DNA from: Chitinophagaceae bacterium
GTDB lineage: Bacteria > Bacteroidota > Bacteroidia > Chitinophagales > Chitinophagaceae
Length of the DNA stretch: 64,000 nt
Reading direction: 5' to 3'
Assembly (NCBI GenBank): GCA_003168265.1
Contig: PMSV01000023.1
Span: 508,001-572,000 of the forward strand
A model generated the notes under the pieces. The model ran no database searches. It saw nothing but the letters and a program-made list of their open reading frames with translations, and was not told the DNA's origin. A program made the position numbers and the translations under genes. Shown here piece after piece: positions 18,173 to 27,443 of this stretch (its first letter is position 1; each line of letters opens with the position of its first letter).

Positions 18173-19045
18173 ATGAGAAGTTTTTTGCTTTTATTTCTTG
18201 GTGCCTGCTTGCTCTCCTCCTGCAACTTCTATAACAATACCCTGCATTCTCTGGGGTTATCAGACCGTCCTGCAGGTGAGAAGAGCTTTACTAAGGTTAT
18301 GAAGAGCAAGGACGTGGATTTCAGACTCCGTATGGCTGAAAAGTATTACATGAGGAAGGATTACAATAAGGCCCAGCAACTGTATCAGGATCTTTTCCCG
18401 ATACTGAAGGGAAGCCCTAAATTCGAAGACCTTTATTATAAATTTGCCTTTTGTTCTTTTTACCTGAAGGATTATGCCAATGCAGAAAATCTTTTCAAGG
18501 GATTTGTGGAGGTTTTCCCTTCAAGTGCGAAAGCTGAAGAAATGGATTATATGCGGGCCTATACGTTTTTTATGCAATCACCCCGCTACGAATTGGATCA
18601 GACCAATACAACCAAGTCCATGGGTTTCATGCAGGCATTTATCAATACCCACCCCGGATCCCCGAAGATCAAGGATGCCACAGAGATTATCGACAAATGC
18701 AGGGCAAAATTGGAATTAAAGGACTTTAAGAACGCCGAACTTTATTATAACATGGGGCAATATAAAGCGTCGGGCTTAGTTTTTAATTTATTAATGAATA
18801 CCTACCCGGATTCTGAAAAAAGCGACATATACAAGCTTTTTCTGATAAAGTCGGATTTCGAATATGCCAGTTTTAGCATTGAAGAGAAGAAAGGAGACCG
18901 GTTCCAGCAGGTAATAGTGGATTGCAATGATTTTCTGGATCGCTTTCCTGACAGCAAATTATCCAGTGAAGTAAAGGGATATATGACGACAACTCAAAAC
19001 AATTTAAAAAATCTGAAAAATGAGCAGGTTAAGAAGGCAAGTTAG
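18173..19045 (+). CDS. bamD: Outer membrane protein assembly factor BamD
   Basis: The 290-residue lipoprotein has a signal ending in LLSSC (Cys17), followed by tetratricopeptide-like helical repeats with the Bacteroidota BamD pattern (RLRMAEKYYMRKDYNKAQQ, then YYKFAFCSFYLKDYANAE). BamD is the essential lipoprotein of the BAM complex that folds beta-barrels into the outer membrane. It is first in a gene run rpoZ-coaBC-DUF4835 that recurs in Bacteroidota. Its 3' end overlaps the next gene by 26 nt. Confidence 0.93.
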   Translation: MRSFLLLFLGACLLSSCNFYNNTLHSLGLSDRPAGEKSFTKVMKSKDVDFRLRMAEKYYMRKDYNKAQQLYQDLFPILKGSPKFEDLYYKFAFCSFYLKDYANAENLFKGFVEVFPSSAKAEEMDYMRAYTFFMQSPRYELDQTNTTKSMGFMQAFINTHPGSPKIKDATEIIDKCRAKLELKDFKNAELYYNMGQYKASGLVFNLLMNTYPDSEKSDIYKLFLIKSDFEYASFSIEEKKGDRFQQVIVDCNDFLDRFPDSKLSSEVKGYMTTTQNNLKNLKNEQVKKAS

Positions 19046-19364
19046 CGCAGGCAGCACCGCAAATGTTGTGGAAACCAAGAATCTGACGGATATAAAGGGT
19101 AAGACGGGCAATCTGTATGAATCCATTGCCATCATTGCCAAAAGAGCAAACCAGATCAATATCTCCCTGAAAGAGGAATTGCATAATAAGCTGGAAGAAT
19201 TTGCCACTTATACTGACAGCCTGGAAGAGATCCATGAAAACAAGGAGCAAATTGAGATTTCCAAGGCATATGAAAAAATGCCCAACGCTCCTTTGTTAGC
19301 TACCCAGGAATTTATGGAGGACAAGATCTATTTCAGGAAGAACGAAGATGATTTGTTTAGCTAG
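19020..19364 (+). CDS. rpoZ: DNA-directed RNA polymerase omega subunit family protein
   Basis: The 114-residue protein has the omega-type core NLYESIAIIAKRANQIN, with an acidic helical tail and the motif NAPLLATQEFMEDKIYF typical of the Bacteroidota omega proteins often found between bamD and coaBC. It would aid assembly of the core RNA polymerase. The start overlaps the bamD end by 26 nt, implying translational coupling. The first ten residues are basic and not conserved, so a slightly later start is possible. A terminator follows. Confidence 0.82.
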   Translation: MSRLRRQVSAGSTANVVETKNLTDIKGKTGNLYESIAIIAKRANQINISLKEELHNKLEEFATYTDSLEEIHENKEQIEISKAYEKMPNAPLLATQEFMEDKIYFRKNEDDLFS

Positions 19365-19387
19365 TGGGCTCGTCAAAAAGATGACTG

Positions 19388-19420
19388 TGCGGCGGTAAAT
19401 TCCGTCGCATTTTGCTTTTT
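19388..19420 (+). terminator. Rho-independent terminator after rpoZ
   Basis: The 8-bp stem tgcggcgg/ccgtcgca (one G-U pair) has a 6-nt loop and is followed by TTTTGCTTTTT. It lies between rpoZ and coaBC, so coaBC may rely on read-through or a local promoter. Confidence 0.75.
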
Positions 19421-19462
19421 GGCACTTCCTGCTATTATTATCAATAAGGAAAAAAACGCAGG

Positions 19463-20674
19463 TTGCTAAAGGATAAAAAAATATTACTCGGGATCACCGG
19501 AAGTATTGCTGCCTATAAGTCCTTGCTGTTGGTGAGAATGCTGCTAAAGGCCGGAGCTGAAGTCCGGGTGATCATGACTCCTTCTGCGAAAGATTTTGTG
19601 ACTCCTCTCTCTGTATCCACCTTATCCAAAAACCCTGTTCTGGAAAACCTTTCTGAGGCTGGCTCCTGGGCCAATCATGTAGCCTTGGGCAACTGGGCTG
19701 ATCTTATGCTTATCGCGCCTTTAAGTTGCAATACGCTCTCAAAAATGGCAAATGGACTTTGTGATAATCTCCTGATCGCGGTTTATTTATCTGCAAGCTG
19801 TCCTGTTTTAGTAGCTCCTGCAATGGATGAAGACATGTGGAAGCACCCTTCTACTGTAGCCAATCTGGAAAGAATCAAATTATTCGGAAACAGGATTATC
19901 CCGGTAGGCAATGGAGAACTCGCCAGTGGACTATTTGGGGAAGGCAGGATGGCCGAACCGGAGGATATACTGGACTTTATCTTTCAGTCTCTTTCTGAGG
20001 CTTCGAACCTAAGTGGAACCCTTTCTGGGAAAAAAGCACTGGTTACGGCCGGTCCGACTTATGAACCCATCGATCCTGTGCGTTTCATCGGAAATCATAG
20101 CTCGGGCAAAATGGGCATTTCGATTGCCAGGGAATTGTCAAATCGCGGGGCTAAGGTTAAGCTTGTCTTGGGACCTACGGAAATTGACCTACCCGAATCA
20201 ACCGGTTTGAGAATAATAAGGGTTCAGTCCGCCGACCAGATGTACGATGCCTGTATTAGGGAATTTCCTGATTCCGATATTACCGTGATGGCGGCCGCCG
20301 TTGCTGATTATAAACCCATTTCTGTTTCGGGACTAAAGATCAAAAAGACAGCGGAGGATTTTAGTTTGAAATTGACGAGGACCAGGGATATCCTGAAATC
20401 GCTTGGAGAAATAAAGAAAGCAGGCCAGGTCCTTGTCGGCTTCGCCCTTGAGAACAGCAATGAAAAAAACTATGCCCTGCAAAAATTAAGATCCAAGAAT
20501 GCCGATATGATCGTGCTGAATTCCCTTAATGATCGGGGAGCCGGTTTTGGCCATGACACAAATAAGATCACTGTGTTTGAAAAGGAGGGTGCTGAAACTC
20601 CCTTTCCTCTCCAGGACAAACAACAAGTTGCAAAGCATATCGTTGATAGAATTGTAAACAGGCTATATGCGTAA
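19463..20674 (+). CDS. coaBC: Bifunctional phosphopantothenoylcysteine decarboxylase/phosphopantothenate--cysteine ligase
   Basis: The 403-residue fusion makes 4'-phosphopantetheine in CoA biosynthesis. The N-terminal flavin-dependent CoaC domain shows GSIAAYKS, the active-site histidine in SWANHVALG and PAMDEDMW. The CoaB domain begins near residue 190 with AGPTYEPIDPVRFIGN and HSSGKMG. The start is a TTG preceded by an A/G-rich site (aaggaaaaaa). No ATG fits, since the Rossmann strand begins at residue 6. It is last-coupled to DUF4835, which starts 8 nt before its stop. Its product also supplies the carrier-protein cofactor needed by the synthetases at 47-58 kb. Confidence 0.95.
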   Translation: MLKDKKILLGITGSIAAYKSLLLVRMLLKAGAEVRVIMTPSAKDFVTPLSVSTLSKNPVLENLSEAGSWANHVALGNWADLMLIAPLSCNTLSKMANGLCDNLLIAVYLSASCPVLVAPAMDEDMWKHPSTVANLERIKLFGNRIIPVGNGELASGLFGEGRMAEPEDILDFIFQSLSEASNLSGTLSGKKALVTAGPTYEPIDPVRFIGNHSSGKMGISIARELSNRGAKVKLVLGPTEIDLPESTGLRIIRVQSADQMYDACIREFPDSDITVMAAAVADYKPISVSGLKIKKTAEDFSLKLTRTRDILKSLGEIKKAGQVLVGFALENSNEKNYALQKLRSKNADMIVLNSLNDRGAGFGHDTNKITVFEKEGAETPFPLQDKQQVAKHIVDRIVNRLYA

Positions 20675-21587
20675 ATTCCTTATTTTATGCGGTTTTTTTT
20701 GTGCCTTTTTCAGGGAAGGACTGGCCCAGGAACTTCAGGCTACGGTGACTATCCTTTCCAACAGAGTACCCAATACGGTTGACCATAAGATCTTCAACAC
20801 GCTCCAAACGGCTCTCTATAATTTTATGAATAGTTCCAAATGGTCCAATGAGACCTTTCAGACTAACGAGAAGATCGTCTGCAATTTTTCTCTGAATATC
20901 AGTGCGGCTCTGGATAACAATGAATTCCAGGCCTCGCTGATCGTCCAGGCGGCCCGTCCTGTTTTTAACTCGACCTACCAGAGCCCACTTGTCAACTACA
21001 TGGATAATAATGTCATCTTCCGTTATGTAGAATATCAGCCCATCGAATTCAGCGACAACAGGGTCCAGGGAACCGAACCATTTGCGGCCAATCTGCCGGC
21101 TATTTTTGCTTTTTATGCCTACACGATTTTGGGTCTGGACTTTGATTCCTTTGCATTGCGGGGCGGCGATCCCTATTTCCAGAAAGCGGAAAATATTGTA
21201 AACAATTCTCCGGAGAGTAGTACCATCCTGGGCTGGAAGCCTTTTGACGGGACGAGGAACCGCTATTGGTTGATGGAAAACCTTGTTGACAATAAATATA
21301 CCCTGATTCATGATGCCTTTTACAACTATTACCGGCAGGGGCTTGACCAGATGTATGATAAGGAAAATAATGCGCGTGCGGGGGTATTGAACGCTCTCAA
21401 CCAATTAAATACCGTTAATACGGAGACACCGAATACAATGATCCTGGACTTTTTTTTCCAGGGTAAGTCCAATGAGATTTCCAAGGTATTCAAGAGAGCC
21501 GATCCGGATGAAAAGAACAGGGCTCTCGATTTGCTTACGCGTTTGGATATCAGCAATGCCAATTTTTATAAACAAGACCTTCAATGA
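20667..21587 (+). CDS. DUF4835 family secreted protein (annotated in some databases as type IX secretion protein PorD)
   Basis: The 306-residue protein has a signal peptide (1-20, ending GLAQ) and the full DUF4835 layout: N-terminal ELQATVTILSNRVP, central YVEYQPIEFSDNRVQGTEPF, and RNRYWLMENLVDNKYTLIHDAFYNYYRQG. The family is restricted to Bacteroidota and normally sits directly after coaBC, as here, with an 8-nt overlap. From memory it is named PorD in some annotation sets and linked to type IX secretion. No T9SS core gene is in this window, so that link is not tested here. Confidence 0.88.
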   Translation: MRKFLILCGFFCAFFREGLAQELQATVTILSNRVPNTVDHKIFNTLQTALYNFMNSSKWSNETFQTNEKIVCNFSLNISAALDNNEFQASLIVQAARPVFNSTYQSPLVNYMDNNVIFRYVEYQPIEFSDNRVQGTEPFAANLPAIFAFYAYTILGLDFDSFALRGGDPYFQKAENIVNNSPESSTILGWKPFDGTRNRYWLMENLVDNKYTLIHDAFYNYYRQGLDQMYDKENNARAGVLNALNQLNTVNTETPNTMILDFFFQGKSNEISKVFKRADPDEKNRALDLLTRLDISNANFYKQDLQ

Positions 21588-22078
21588 GCAGGGCATTATT
21601 ACCTGTAACTTTTTTTTGCCTGTTTTTTCTTTGCTGTACCAACAAAGACAAGGTGCCAGCGAATATTCTCCCAAAAGACAAGATGCAGGCTCTGATCTGG
21701 GACCTGGTGCAGGTGGATGCATACAATAAGCAATATTTGAGCAAGGACAGTATCAAAAAAAAGGAACTTTCCCTTGAAACGATGGAGTGGTATGACGAAG
21801 TATTTCGTTTCCATCATACCAGCCGTGCAGAATTTGATAAGAGTTACCGCTTTTATTTGAGCAATCCAGCTCTGCTTAAGCAAATCCTCGACAGTGCAAC
21901 AGTGATGGCTAACCGAAGACAGAATGAGGCTCTTAAAGTACCGCCTGCCGGTTCCCATCCACCCTTGCCCAAACCGGCAACTCCCAATCCTATTAAGAAA
22001 CCTTCCACCCCGATTCCAGGGATTCCATTCCGAAAAGGCCCTCCGGGCCGGGGAACGCTCCCAGCAGTGCGCAATTAA
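21584..22078 (+). CDS. DUF4296 domain lipoprotein with proline-rich tail
   Basis: The 164-residue protein has a lipoprotein signal (FFLCC, Cys at about 17-18) and a DUF4296 helical domain in residues 25-115 with the family feature LIWDLVQVDAYNKQYL. The last 45 residues are rich in Pro, Lys and Gly and look disordered. DUF4296 is a Bacteroidota family of unknown function. The ATG overlaps the DUF4835 stop (ATGA), so the two are translationally coupled. Confidence 0.8.
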   Translation: MSRALLPVTFFCLFFLCCTNKDKVPANILPKDKMQALIWDLVQVDAYNKQYLSKDSIKKKELSLETMEWYDEVFRFHHTSRAEFDKSYRFYLSNPALLKQILDSATVMANRRQNEALKVPPAGSHPPLPKPATPNPIKKPSTPIPGIPFRKGPPGRGTLPAVRN

Positions 22079-22146
22079 TCTTTCGCTGCGGGTCCAAAAG
22101 CTGCAAAAAATTTCTTTATTGTATTTTTACCTGATAATACGATTGC

Positions 22147-22848
22147 ATGAACAAAGTCTTTGCTAATGCGGACCAGGCTCTGGCCGAAATTTCGGATGGA
22201 GCAACCATCATGTTGGGAGGTTTTGGCCTTTGTGGCATCCCGGAAAACTGCATCGCTTCTCTAAGAAAAAAAAAGATTCACAACCTAACCTGTATTTCCA
22301 ATAATGCAGGAGTGGATGATTTTGGGCTTGGCCTCCTTCTTAAGGAGAGACAGATCCGCAAGATGATCAGTTCCTATGTGGGTGAGAATGCCGAATTTGA
22401 AAGACAATTGCTGAATGGCGAACTTGAGGTGGACTTGATTCCTCAGGGAACCCTGGCTACCCGGATTCAGATGGCAGGCATGGGAATCCCAGCCTTTTTC
22501 ACTCCGGCAGGTTATGGGACGGAGATTGCGGAAGGTAAGGAGAACCGCGAATTCAACGGTAAAATGTATTTGATGGAGATGGCATTACATGCTGATTTTG
22601 CATTGGTTAAGGCATGGAAGGGGGATAGGTTGGGAAATCTCATATTCCGCAAGACTACGCGCAATTTTTCGACGTCCATGGCTAAGGCAGGGGATACGAC
22701 AATTGCCGAAGTGGAACTACTTGTTGAACCTGGTGAACTCGACCCGGACCAGATCCACGTTCCGGGAATTTATGTACATCGGATATTTCAAGGAGCTGGC
22801 TATGAAAAGAGAATTGAAAGGAAAACAGTGAGAATAATTAAAAATTAA
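22147..22848 (+). CDS. scoA: 3-oxoacid CoA-transferase subunit A
   Basis: The 233-residue protein has the class I CoA-transferase alpha-subunit glycine-rich loop [11 protein letters not shown] near residue 24 and the [13 protein letters not shown] region. With subunit B (12 nt downstream) it forms a succinyl-CoA:3-oxoacid CoA transferase type enzyme that moves CoA from succinyl-CoA to acetoacetate or a related acid. The length matches the usual 230-240 residues. The pair stands apart from the coaBC group by 68 nt. Confidence 0.92.
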   Translation: MNKVFANADQALAEISDGATIMLGGFGLCGIPENCIASLRKKKIHNLTCISNNAGVDDFGLGLLLKERQIRKMISSYVGENAEFERQLLNGELEVDLIPQGTLATRIQMAGMGIPAFFTPAGYGTEIAEGKENREFNGKMYLMEMALHADFALVKAWKGDRLGNLIFRKTTRNFSTSMAKAGDTTIAEVELLVEPGELDPDQIHVPGIYVHRIFQGAGYEKRIERKTVRIIKN

Positions 22849-22860
22849 AATGATACTGCT

Positions 22861-23520
22861 ATGGCTTTGGATAAATTTGGAATCGCTCAGAGAATCGCGA
22901 AAGAATTGGAGGATGGCATGTATGTGAACCTCGGTATCGGGATACCTACACTTGTCGCTAATTATATTCCAAAAGGCATGAGCATCATGTTGCAATCCGA
23001 GAATGGGATGCTGGGCATGGGCCCCTACCCAACGGAAGAGGAACTGGATCCCGACCTGATCAACGCCGGAAAGGAAACAGTGACTGTTTTAGCCGGGGGG
23101 TCCTTTTTCGACAGCTCGGAGAGCTTCGGAATGATCCGCGCCGGGAAGGTCCAGCTTACTGTGCTCGGGGCAATGGAGGTATCGGAAAATGGAGATATTG
23201 CGAACTGGAAGATCCCGGGCAAAATGGTGAAAGGAATGGGCGGTGCAATGGACCTGGTCGCCAGCGCCAGAAAGATCATTGTTGCCATGCAACATACTAA
23301 TCCCAAGGGGGAGTCCAAATTACTGCCAAAATGCACACTTCCTTTGACAGGTGTCCGTTGCGTCAAGAAGATCGTGACGGACCTCGCTGTTCTGGAAATT
23401 ACTCCGGATGGATTCAAATTACTAGAGAGGGCGCCGGGTGTTACAGTGGATGAAATCCGCAGAAAAACTGCCGGAAAATTGCATTCAAATGATGAAGTCC
23501 CTGAAATGAAATTGGACTAG
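22861..23520 (+). CDS. scoB: 3-oxoacid CoA-transferase subunit B
   Basis: The 219-residue beta subunit has the catalytic glutamate E47 in the conserved SENGMLGMG loop, which forms the covalent glutamyl-CoA intermediate. The strands [13 protein letters not shown] and [13 protein letters not shown] are typical of SCOT beta chains. It is cotranscribed with subunit A. The gene ends 8 nt before a convergent membrane-protein gene. Confidence 0.94.
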   Translation: MALDKFGIAQRIAKELEDGMYVNLGIGIPTLVANYIPKGMSIMLQSENGMLGMGPYPTEEELDPDLINAGKETVTVLAGGSFFDSSESFGMIRAGKVQLTVLGAMEVSENGDIANWKIPGKMVKGMGGAMDLVASARKIIVAMQHTNPKGESKLLPKCTLPLTGVRCVKKIVTDLAVLEITPDGFKLLERAPGVTVDEIRRKTAGKLHSNDEVPEMKLD

Positions 23521-23528
23521 GTTATTTC

Positions 23529-24206
23529 TCAGTTCCCAGAACCCTCCTTTCCCGAAGTTCCTGAACTAGACAGGATAGCTGCTAAAAAATAGAAAAAATA
23601 GCGGGCGAGATGATTTACAGCCCAGAGTGTGTCGTTATCGGAATAGGCTGTTTTGCCAGGACCCAGATCTGAAAGGCCGAAGCCTTGCATCAGGATGGCA
23701 ATTGAAAAATAAAAAAGGGATCCGATCGAGATCCAGAATAGTGGCTTTGTCAAAATTTGCAGGTTATCGGTCTGTGCCAGGATAAGGATACAGAAAAGGC
23801 TGATTCCGAGTATCAGTAAATCCTGGAATTGGTCAGCAGGAAGATTTTGCCGGTCAAAACCCTGAAAAAGGCGAATCGTCATGAAGATGGAGAGATATAT
23901 GGAGATAAACAGAATGGCTGCCTGACGCAATTTTCCATTGAACATTCCACGGGAAATGAGGACAAGAAATAAGAAATCGAAAAGGGAAAAGATATTCTTG
24001 ATGGTCTGTTGGGTGGATGGGTTGTTGTGCTCATCAATAGTTTGCAGAACTCCGCGTATAAAATTCAAAAGACAGATGATCATCAGGAAATTCAAGACTT
24101 CGAGCCGGTAATTTTTACGAATTAGGATAACCAGGACCGGTAAAAGGGGGATGATCAGTAAGAAAATATTAAAAAGATCCAGGTATATGTTACCGGTTTT
24201 AATCAT
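23529..24206 (-). CDS. Uncharacterised polytopic membrane protein (about seven helices), paralog of 25843-26520
   Basis: The 225-residue protein is mostly hydrophobic, with about seven predicted transmembrane helices and short loops, no signal peptide, and no catalytic motif visible. It has the same length and helix pattern as the protein at 25843-26520. The two flank a sensor kinase/response regulator pair in the same orientation. This arrangement suggests they work as membrane sensory partners for the kinase, which itself has only one helix and no sensor domain. That role is inference. The protein matches no family I can name. Confidence 0.7.
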   Translation of the reverse strand: MIKTGNIYLDLFNIFLLIIPLLPVLVILIRKNYRLEVLNFLMIICLLNFIRGVLQTIDEHNNPSTQQTIKNIFSLFDFLFLVLISRGMFNGKLRQAAILFISIYLSIFMTIRLFQGFDRQNLPADQFQDLLILGISLFCILILAQTDNLQILTKPLFWISIGSLFYFSIAILMQGFGLSDLGPGKTAYSDNDTLWAVNHLARYFFYFLAAILSSSGTSGKEGSGN

Positions 24207-24278
24207 GGGGCAGTTTGTTTCGGCAAAACCGGTTTTTCATAGCCTACGAAGATATCGGATAAACAGGGGGTTCGACGA

Positions 24279-24935
24279 CTAATCGATCAAATTGTTTTTA
24301 ACAGCGAAAAATACCAGACCGGCCGTGTTCTTTGCCCCGAAACGCTCCATGAGCCGGTCTTTGATGGCTTCCACGGTTCGCGGACTAACTTCCAGTTTCT
24401 GTGCGATTTCCTGTGCGGTAAACTCCATGCAGATATACTTGAGCACATCTCTTTCCCTATCGGTGAGCGTTACCTCTATGTTCAGGTTAGGAATCACTTT
24501 TGTCCGGGAATGGGATTTTTTAAGTAAGATCCGATTCACGAAATTGTTCAGGTAATACCCTTTTGTGGCAACTTCAATAATGGCTTTCTTAATTTCTGAA
24601 GGATCGGCGCTTTTCAGTAAGTAACCATTGGCACCGATCTCCATCATGTGGCTGACAAATCGTTCATCTTCATAAATGGTCAGGGCCAAAATATGAATAT
24701 TGGGATATTGTTTTGCTACGATTTTTGTGGTTTCAATTCCGTCCTTCAAGGGCATCCTCAGATCCATCAGGATCACATCCGGCTCAGAGGCTTGAAGGCC
24801 ATCGATCAATTCCTGCCCATTTTCAGCCTCTTGAACAAACTTGATATTGCTGTAAGGCCGAAGTGAGAGTATGACTCCTTTCCTAAATATTTTATGGTCG
24901 TCAGCAATGGCTACTTTTATAACACTCATAAGCAT
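24279..24935 (-). CDS. NarL/LuxR-type DNA-binding response regulator
   Basis: The 218-residue protein has an N-terminal receiver domain with the acidic pair in ADDHK, phosphoacceptor D58 in ILMDLRMP and the conserved Lys in LLKSAD. A C-terminal LuxR-type helix-turn-helix follows, with SPRTVEAIKDRLM. It lies 43 nt after the histidine kinase gene and is the probable cognate partner. It is clearly related to the two regulators at 27444 and 28810, sharing the tail pattern G-A/S-K-x-x-AGLV. Confidence 0.93.
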   Translation of the reverse strand: MLMSVIKVAIADDHKIFRKGVILSLRPYSNIKFVQEAENGQELIDGLQASEPDVILMDLRMPLKDGIETTKIVAKQYPNIHILALTIYEDERFVSHMMEIGANGYLLKSADPSEIKKAIIEVATKGYYLNNFVNRILLKKSHSRTKVIPNLNIEVTLTDRERDVLKYICMEFTAQEIAQKLEVSPRTVEAIKDRLMERFGAKNTAGLVFFAVKNNLID

Positions 24936-24978
24936 CTTTTAGCACGATCTGGTTAAAGATACGTAGATTTAATAATCA

Positions 24979-25809
24979 CTAGGATGATGCATTTGAATTC
25001 TCTTTAATTAATTCAATTGTTACTTTGAAATAGGTCTGGGAAATGTCTTTTTCGAAGAATATCTTCCCATGAAGGACTCTTAAACGACTCTGAATATTCT
25101 TCAAACCCAGGCCTACCGAACTCTTGTTGAGCTTGTCAAAATCTGCCTGTGTCAGTCCCCGGCCATCGTGGTGGAGACGAACGAAAAATTTATTATTATT
25201 TGTGTTTTGGGTCAGGTGAATGAAACTGGCGTTACTATGTTTGAGAATGTTATTGACCAGTTCCTGGATTACTCTGAATATGATGAGTTCAGTCTCGGGC
25301 TGAAGCCTCTCCCTGTAGTCATGAAAGCGGGCAGTGGCATTCATGCTGCCCGAACTGCTGATCTTCTGAAAAAGGTCATTGACCGCGGATTCAAGCCCGA
25401 AATTCTTAAGGGTGGGCGGCATGAGGCTATGCGAGATGTTGCGGATCAGTTGGATGGTATCGTCGATGATTTGCTTTGCATTGTAGATGCTCTGGAGTTG
25501 GGTGGTCTTATCCAGGTTGACAAGGTTTTCATTGAGGTAAAGCCTTGCGGTGGCAAGCAAGGGACCCGCATCATCATGCAGATCGGCTGCTATTCGCTGT
25601 CTTTCTTCTTCCTGCAGCTTAATCGAAGCATTCAGGAGCATTTTTTGCTGGTCATATTCCATTTTCTGAAGCTGCATCTGGAATCGAATGACTTTACGCT
25701 GATGGAAAATTATGAAAACGATCAGCCCAATCGTTAGACCAAGCATGGCAATAGTCCCGAAAAAAAGCACCATTGGCACATTGTTACCGGATATCTGTAG
25801 GAAGATCAT
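24979..25809 (-). CDS. NarX-type sensor histidine kinase (HisKA_3/HATPase)
   Basis: The 276-residue kinase has one N-terminal transmembrane helix (about 13-35), a short coiled coil, and the dimerisation motif EEERQRIAADLHDDAGP with phosphoacceptor H78. The ATPase domain shows the N box QELVNNILKHS and the glycine motif SVGLGLKNIQSR. It lacks any extracellular sensor domain, so it must sense through its helix or a partner, perhaps the adjacent seven-helix proteins. It is transcribed with its regulator downstream and the 25843-26520 gene upstream (33 nt away). It is the only kinase in a locus with three related regulators. Confidence 0.93.
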   Translation of the reverse strand: MIFLQISGNNVPMVLFFGTIAMLGLTIGLIVFIIFHQRKVIRFQMQLQKMEYDQQKMLLNASIKLQEEERQRIAADLHDDAGPLLATARLYLNENLVNLDKTTQLQSIYNAKQIIDDTIQLIRNISHSLMPPTLKNFGLESAVNDLFQKISSSGSMNATARFHDYRERLQPETELIIFRVIQELVNNILKHSNASFIHLTQNTNNNKFFVRLHHDGRGLTQADFDKLNKSSVGLGLKNIQSRLRVLHGKIFFEKDISQTYFKVTIELIKENSNASS

Positions 25810-25842
25810 GGGTATTTCAGCAGGGGTTTGGGTTTGTGAATA

Positions 25843-26520
25843 TTAAAACGGCGTTTCAAAGGGATTCGTATCGTAGGATTCGAAACTCAAGTGTTTGTTC
25901 GCGTTTCGTCCGGCGATCAGAATGGCAATTGAAAAGCATATATTTTTAATGATCTCGAATGTTGCGTTTGCGCCTTCCCAAAGAGAACTATGAGTCTTAT
26001 CCTTCATGTCCGAGGTATAAAGGAAGATAAACAGGGTTCCTGAATAGAAAATCGTACAGCCTGTCACTATCCAGAATTTGTGGGATTGGTAAATGATCAA
26101 TTCTTCGGGCTGGTTGATCTGCTCGTAGTAAAAAATGATTGAATAGGTAAGGATCAACAGTGCAATAGCCAGCGTGGAAATAAAATCAAAACGGGTTGTG
26201 CTAAAAATTAATATAATGATGAGAAATAGAACCATCAAACAGGAGATGAATATTATTACTCTCCTTGTATTATCCCTTCGTATGCAGAGATAAAAAATGG
26301 AAGAAAAAAGGAATAATTCGCAAATGGAAAATACATGGAGCAGAAAAACGGCATTGTTTCGGAAAATACTAGCGGAAATTCCAGAAAGGAGAACCAGGGC
26401 CGTATAAAAACAAAGAACCCTTAACTCTGGAATCTTGGCGGTTTTTTTGAAACGGACAAAAAACAGAATTAAGGGCAAAATTTCGAAAAATAGACCAACA
26501 ATAGATAAAAATGTTAACAA
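25843..26520 (-). CDS. Uncharacterised polytopic membrane protein (about seven helices), paralog of 23529-24206
   Basis: The 225-residue hydrophobic protein has about seven helices and charged loops, without recognisable catalytic motifs. It is first in the probable operon with the histidine kinase and the response regulator. A TATATTTG box fitting the Bacteroidota -7 element is at 26541-26548 on the minus strand, without a matching -33. Pairing with the kinase suggests signal input, which is inference from position only. Confidence 0.7.
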   Translation of the reverse strand: MLTFLSIVGLFFEILPLILFFVRFKKTAKIPELRVLCFYTALVLLSGISASIFRNNAVFLLHVFSICELFLFSSIFYLCIRRDNTRRVIIFISCLMVLFLIIILIFSTTRFDFISTLAIALLILTYSIIFYYEQINQPEELIIYQSHKFWIVTGCTIFYSGTLFIFLYTSDMKDKTHSSLWEGANATFEIIKNICFSIAILIAGRNANKHLSFESYDTNPFETPF

Positions 26521-26869
26521 TTTTTGTTAAAATATTAACTCAAATATATAACATTCATTGTTATCCTATTGGTTAATCTATTCACACTCAAATTTTTCGA
26601 ACCAGTTGGGGTGCCGAAAAATCTTAGTGCCCTGATTTAGGACCAAGGCCAAATAATGGGGAAGCTGAGTTTTTTGTTAGTCATGTCCAGAAAATTTTTG
26701 TGGTGAAAATTGTTATTAACAGCAGCAAATAACCCCCAAAAACATCCCTGACAAACAGTGGTATGTAGTGATAAAAATCAATACCAGAGTACAATTACTT
26801 AACTGATAGTAGATTTCCTAGCTTTCGGAGGTAAACTTTGCAGTAAAGTTTGCGTATATATTCGCGATA

Positions 26870-26912
26870 ATTACAGTATTTTTACTAATATTTACAAAGT
26901 AAAAACCGTAAT
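26870..26912. repeat. Strong imperfect inverted repeat (hairpin) in the intergenic region
   Basis: The left arm attacagtatttttact (26870-26886) and right arm agtaaaaaccgtaat (26898-26912) are reverse complements apart from two extra or mismatched positions, around an 11-nt loop. There is no T-run on either side, so it is not an obvious terminator. It could be a regulator-binding dyad or part of a structured RNA. Confidence 0.65.
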
Positions 26913-27101
26913 TCTAAACGGAGAATTAACATTTTTTCACAATGGGGGCAAAAATGTGAATAATTCAGGAAATTGAGGTTTTGACGGCTGAGAGTGAACT
27001 AAATAGCTCGGAAGAGTTGATAGGAGAGGATTAATTTCGACGAGGGCCTTAGAGGTTTGGAAGTACGAGATGCATGTTATCTTGCGTTTTCTAAAAAAAG
27101 A

Positions 27102-27215
27102 GAAGTTGATTGACAGGTGGTTTTTGAAGTTTGGTCTTCAAGGATATTGAAATTATTTACTGGACGGTAAATGGGACATTGGATGGTTTCAGAACTAACC
27201 CGTGCAATCAACTTC
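27102..27215 (+). repeat. Inverted-repeat-bounded element, copy 1 (upstream of response regulator 27444)
   Basis: The perfect 11-bp inverted repeat GAAGTTGATTG / CAATCAACTTC (27102-27112 and 27205-27215) encloses 92 nt. The interior shares blocks with copy 2 at 28436-28546: GGATATTG, CTGGACGGT and GGACATTGGATGGTT. Inside are further short hairpins, ttgaag/cttcaa (loop tttggt), atttac/gtaaat (loop tggacg) and ggtt/aacc just before the closing arm. Similarity continues beyond the repeat to about 27290 (gtgca-agagca, gtatttact). It ends 228 nt before the regulator start codon. It could be a structured leader RNA or a small RNA. Confidence 0.75.
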
Positions 27216-27443
27216 GAAGGCAAATTTAGATGCAGTCAATAATCTGTGCAAGAGCAGATTTGACCGATTTGAAGGTTACGGTATTTACTTATTTATAGGT
27301 AGATTTTCTATAGACTTTTTGTGATATTTTCGTATTTGCCTGAGTAAGTTTCGCAATTATTCACGGAGATATATAAACGTATTTTAATTTTTTAGAGAAA
27401 AATTGAATAAGCTGACCAAATTTACGTCAAAAACCTGCCCTGT

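Larger units (their letters stand above)
26521..27443. other. Long intergenic region (923 nt) between divergent signalling genes
   Basis: No ORF with coding character was found. The left part carries a possible -7 box for the minus-strand operon (26541-26548). The middle has a strong hairpin (26870-26912) and a smaller one, aaactttg/aaagttt, at 26833-26851. The right part holds inverted-repeat element copy 1 (27102-27215). The sequence is AT-rich throughout. Its length and structure are unusual for this gene-dense genome and suggest regulatory RNA content. Confidence 0.6.

Noticed and set aside
20685-21404. Open frame of 239 codons antisense to the DUF4835 gene
   Set aside because: Shadow of a real gene. 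It has no plausible start context and no recognisable motifs.
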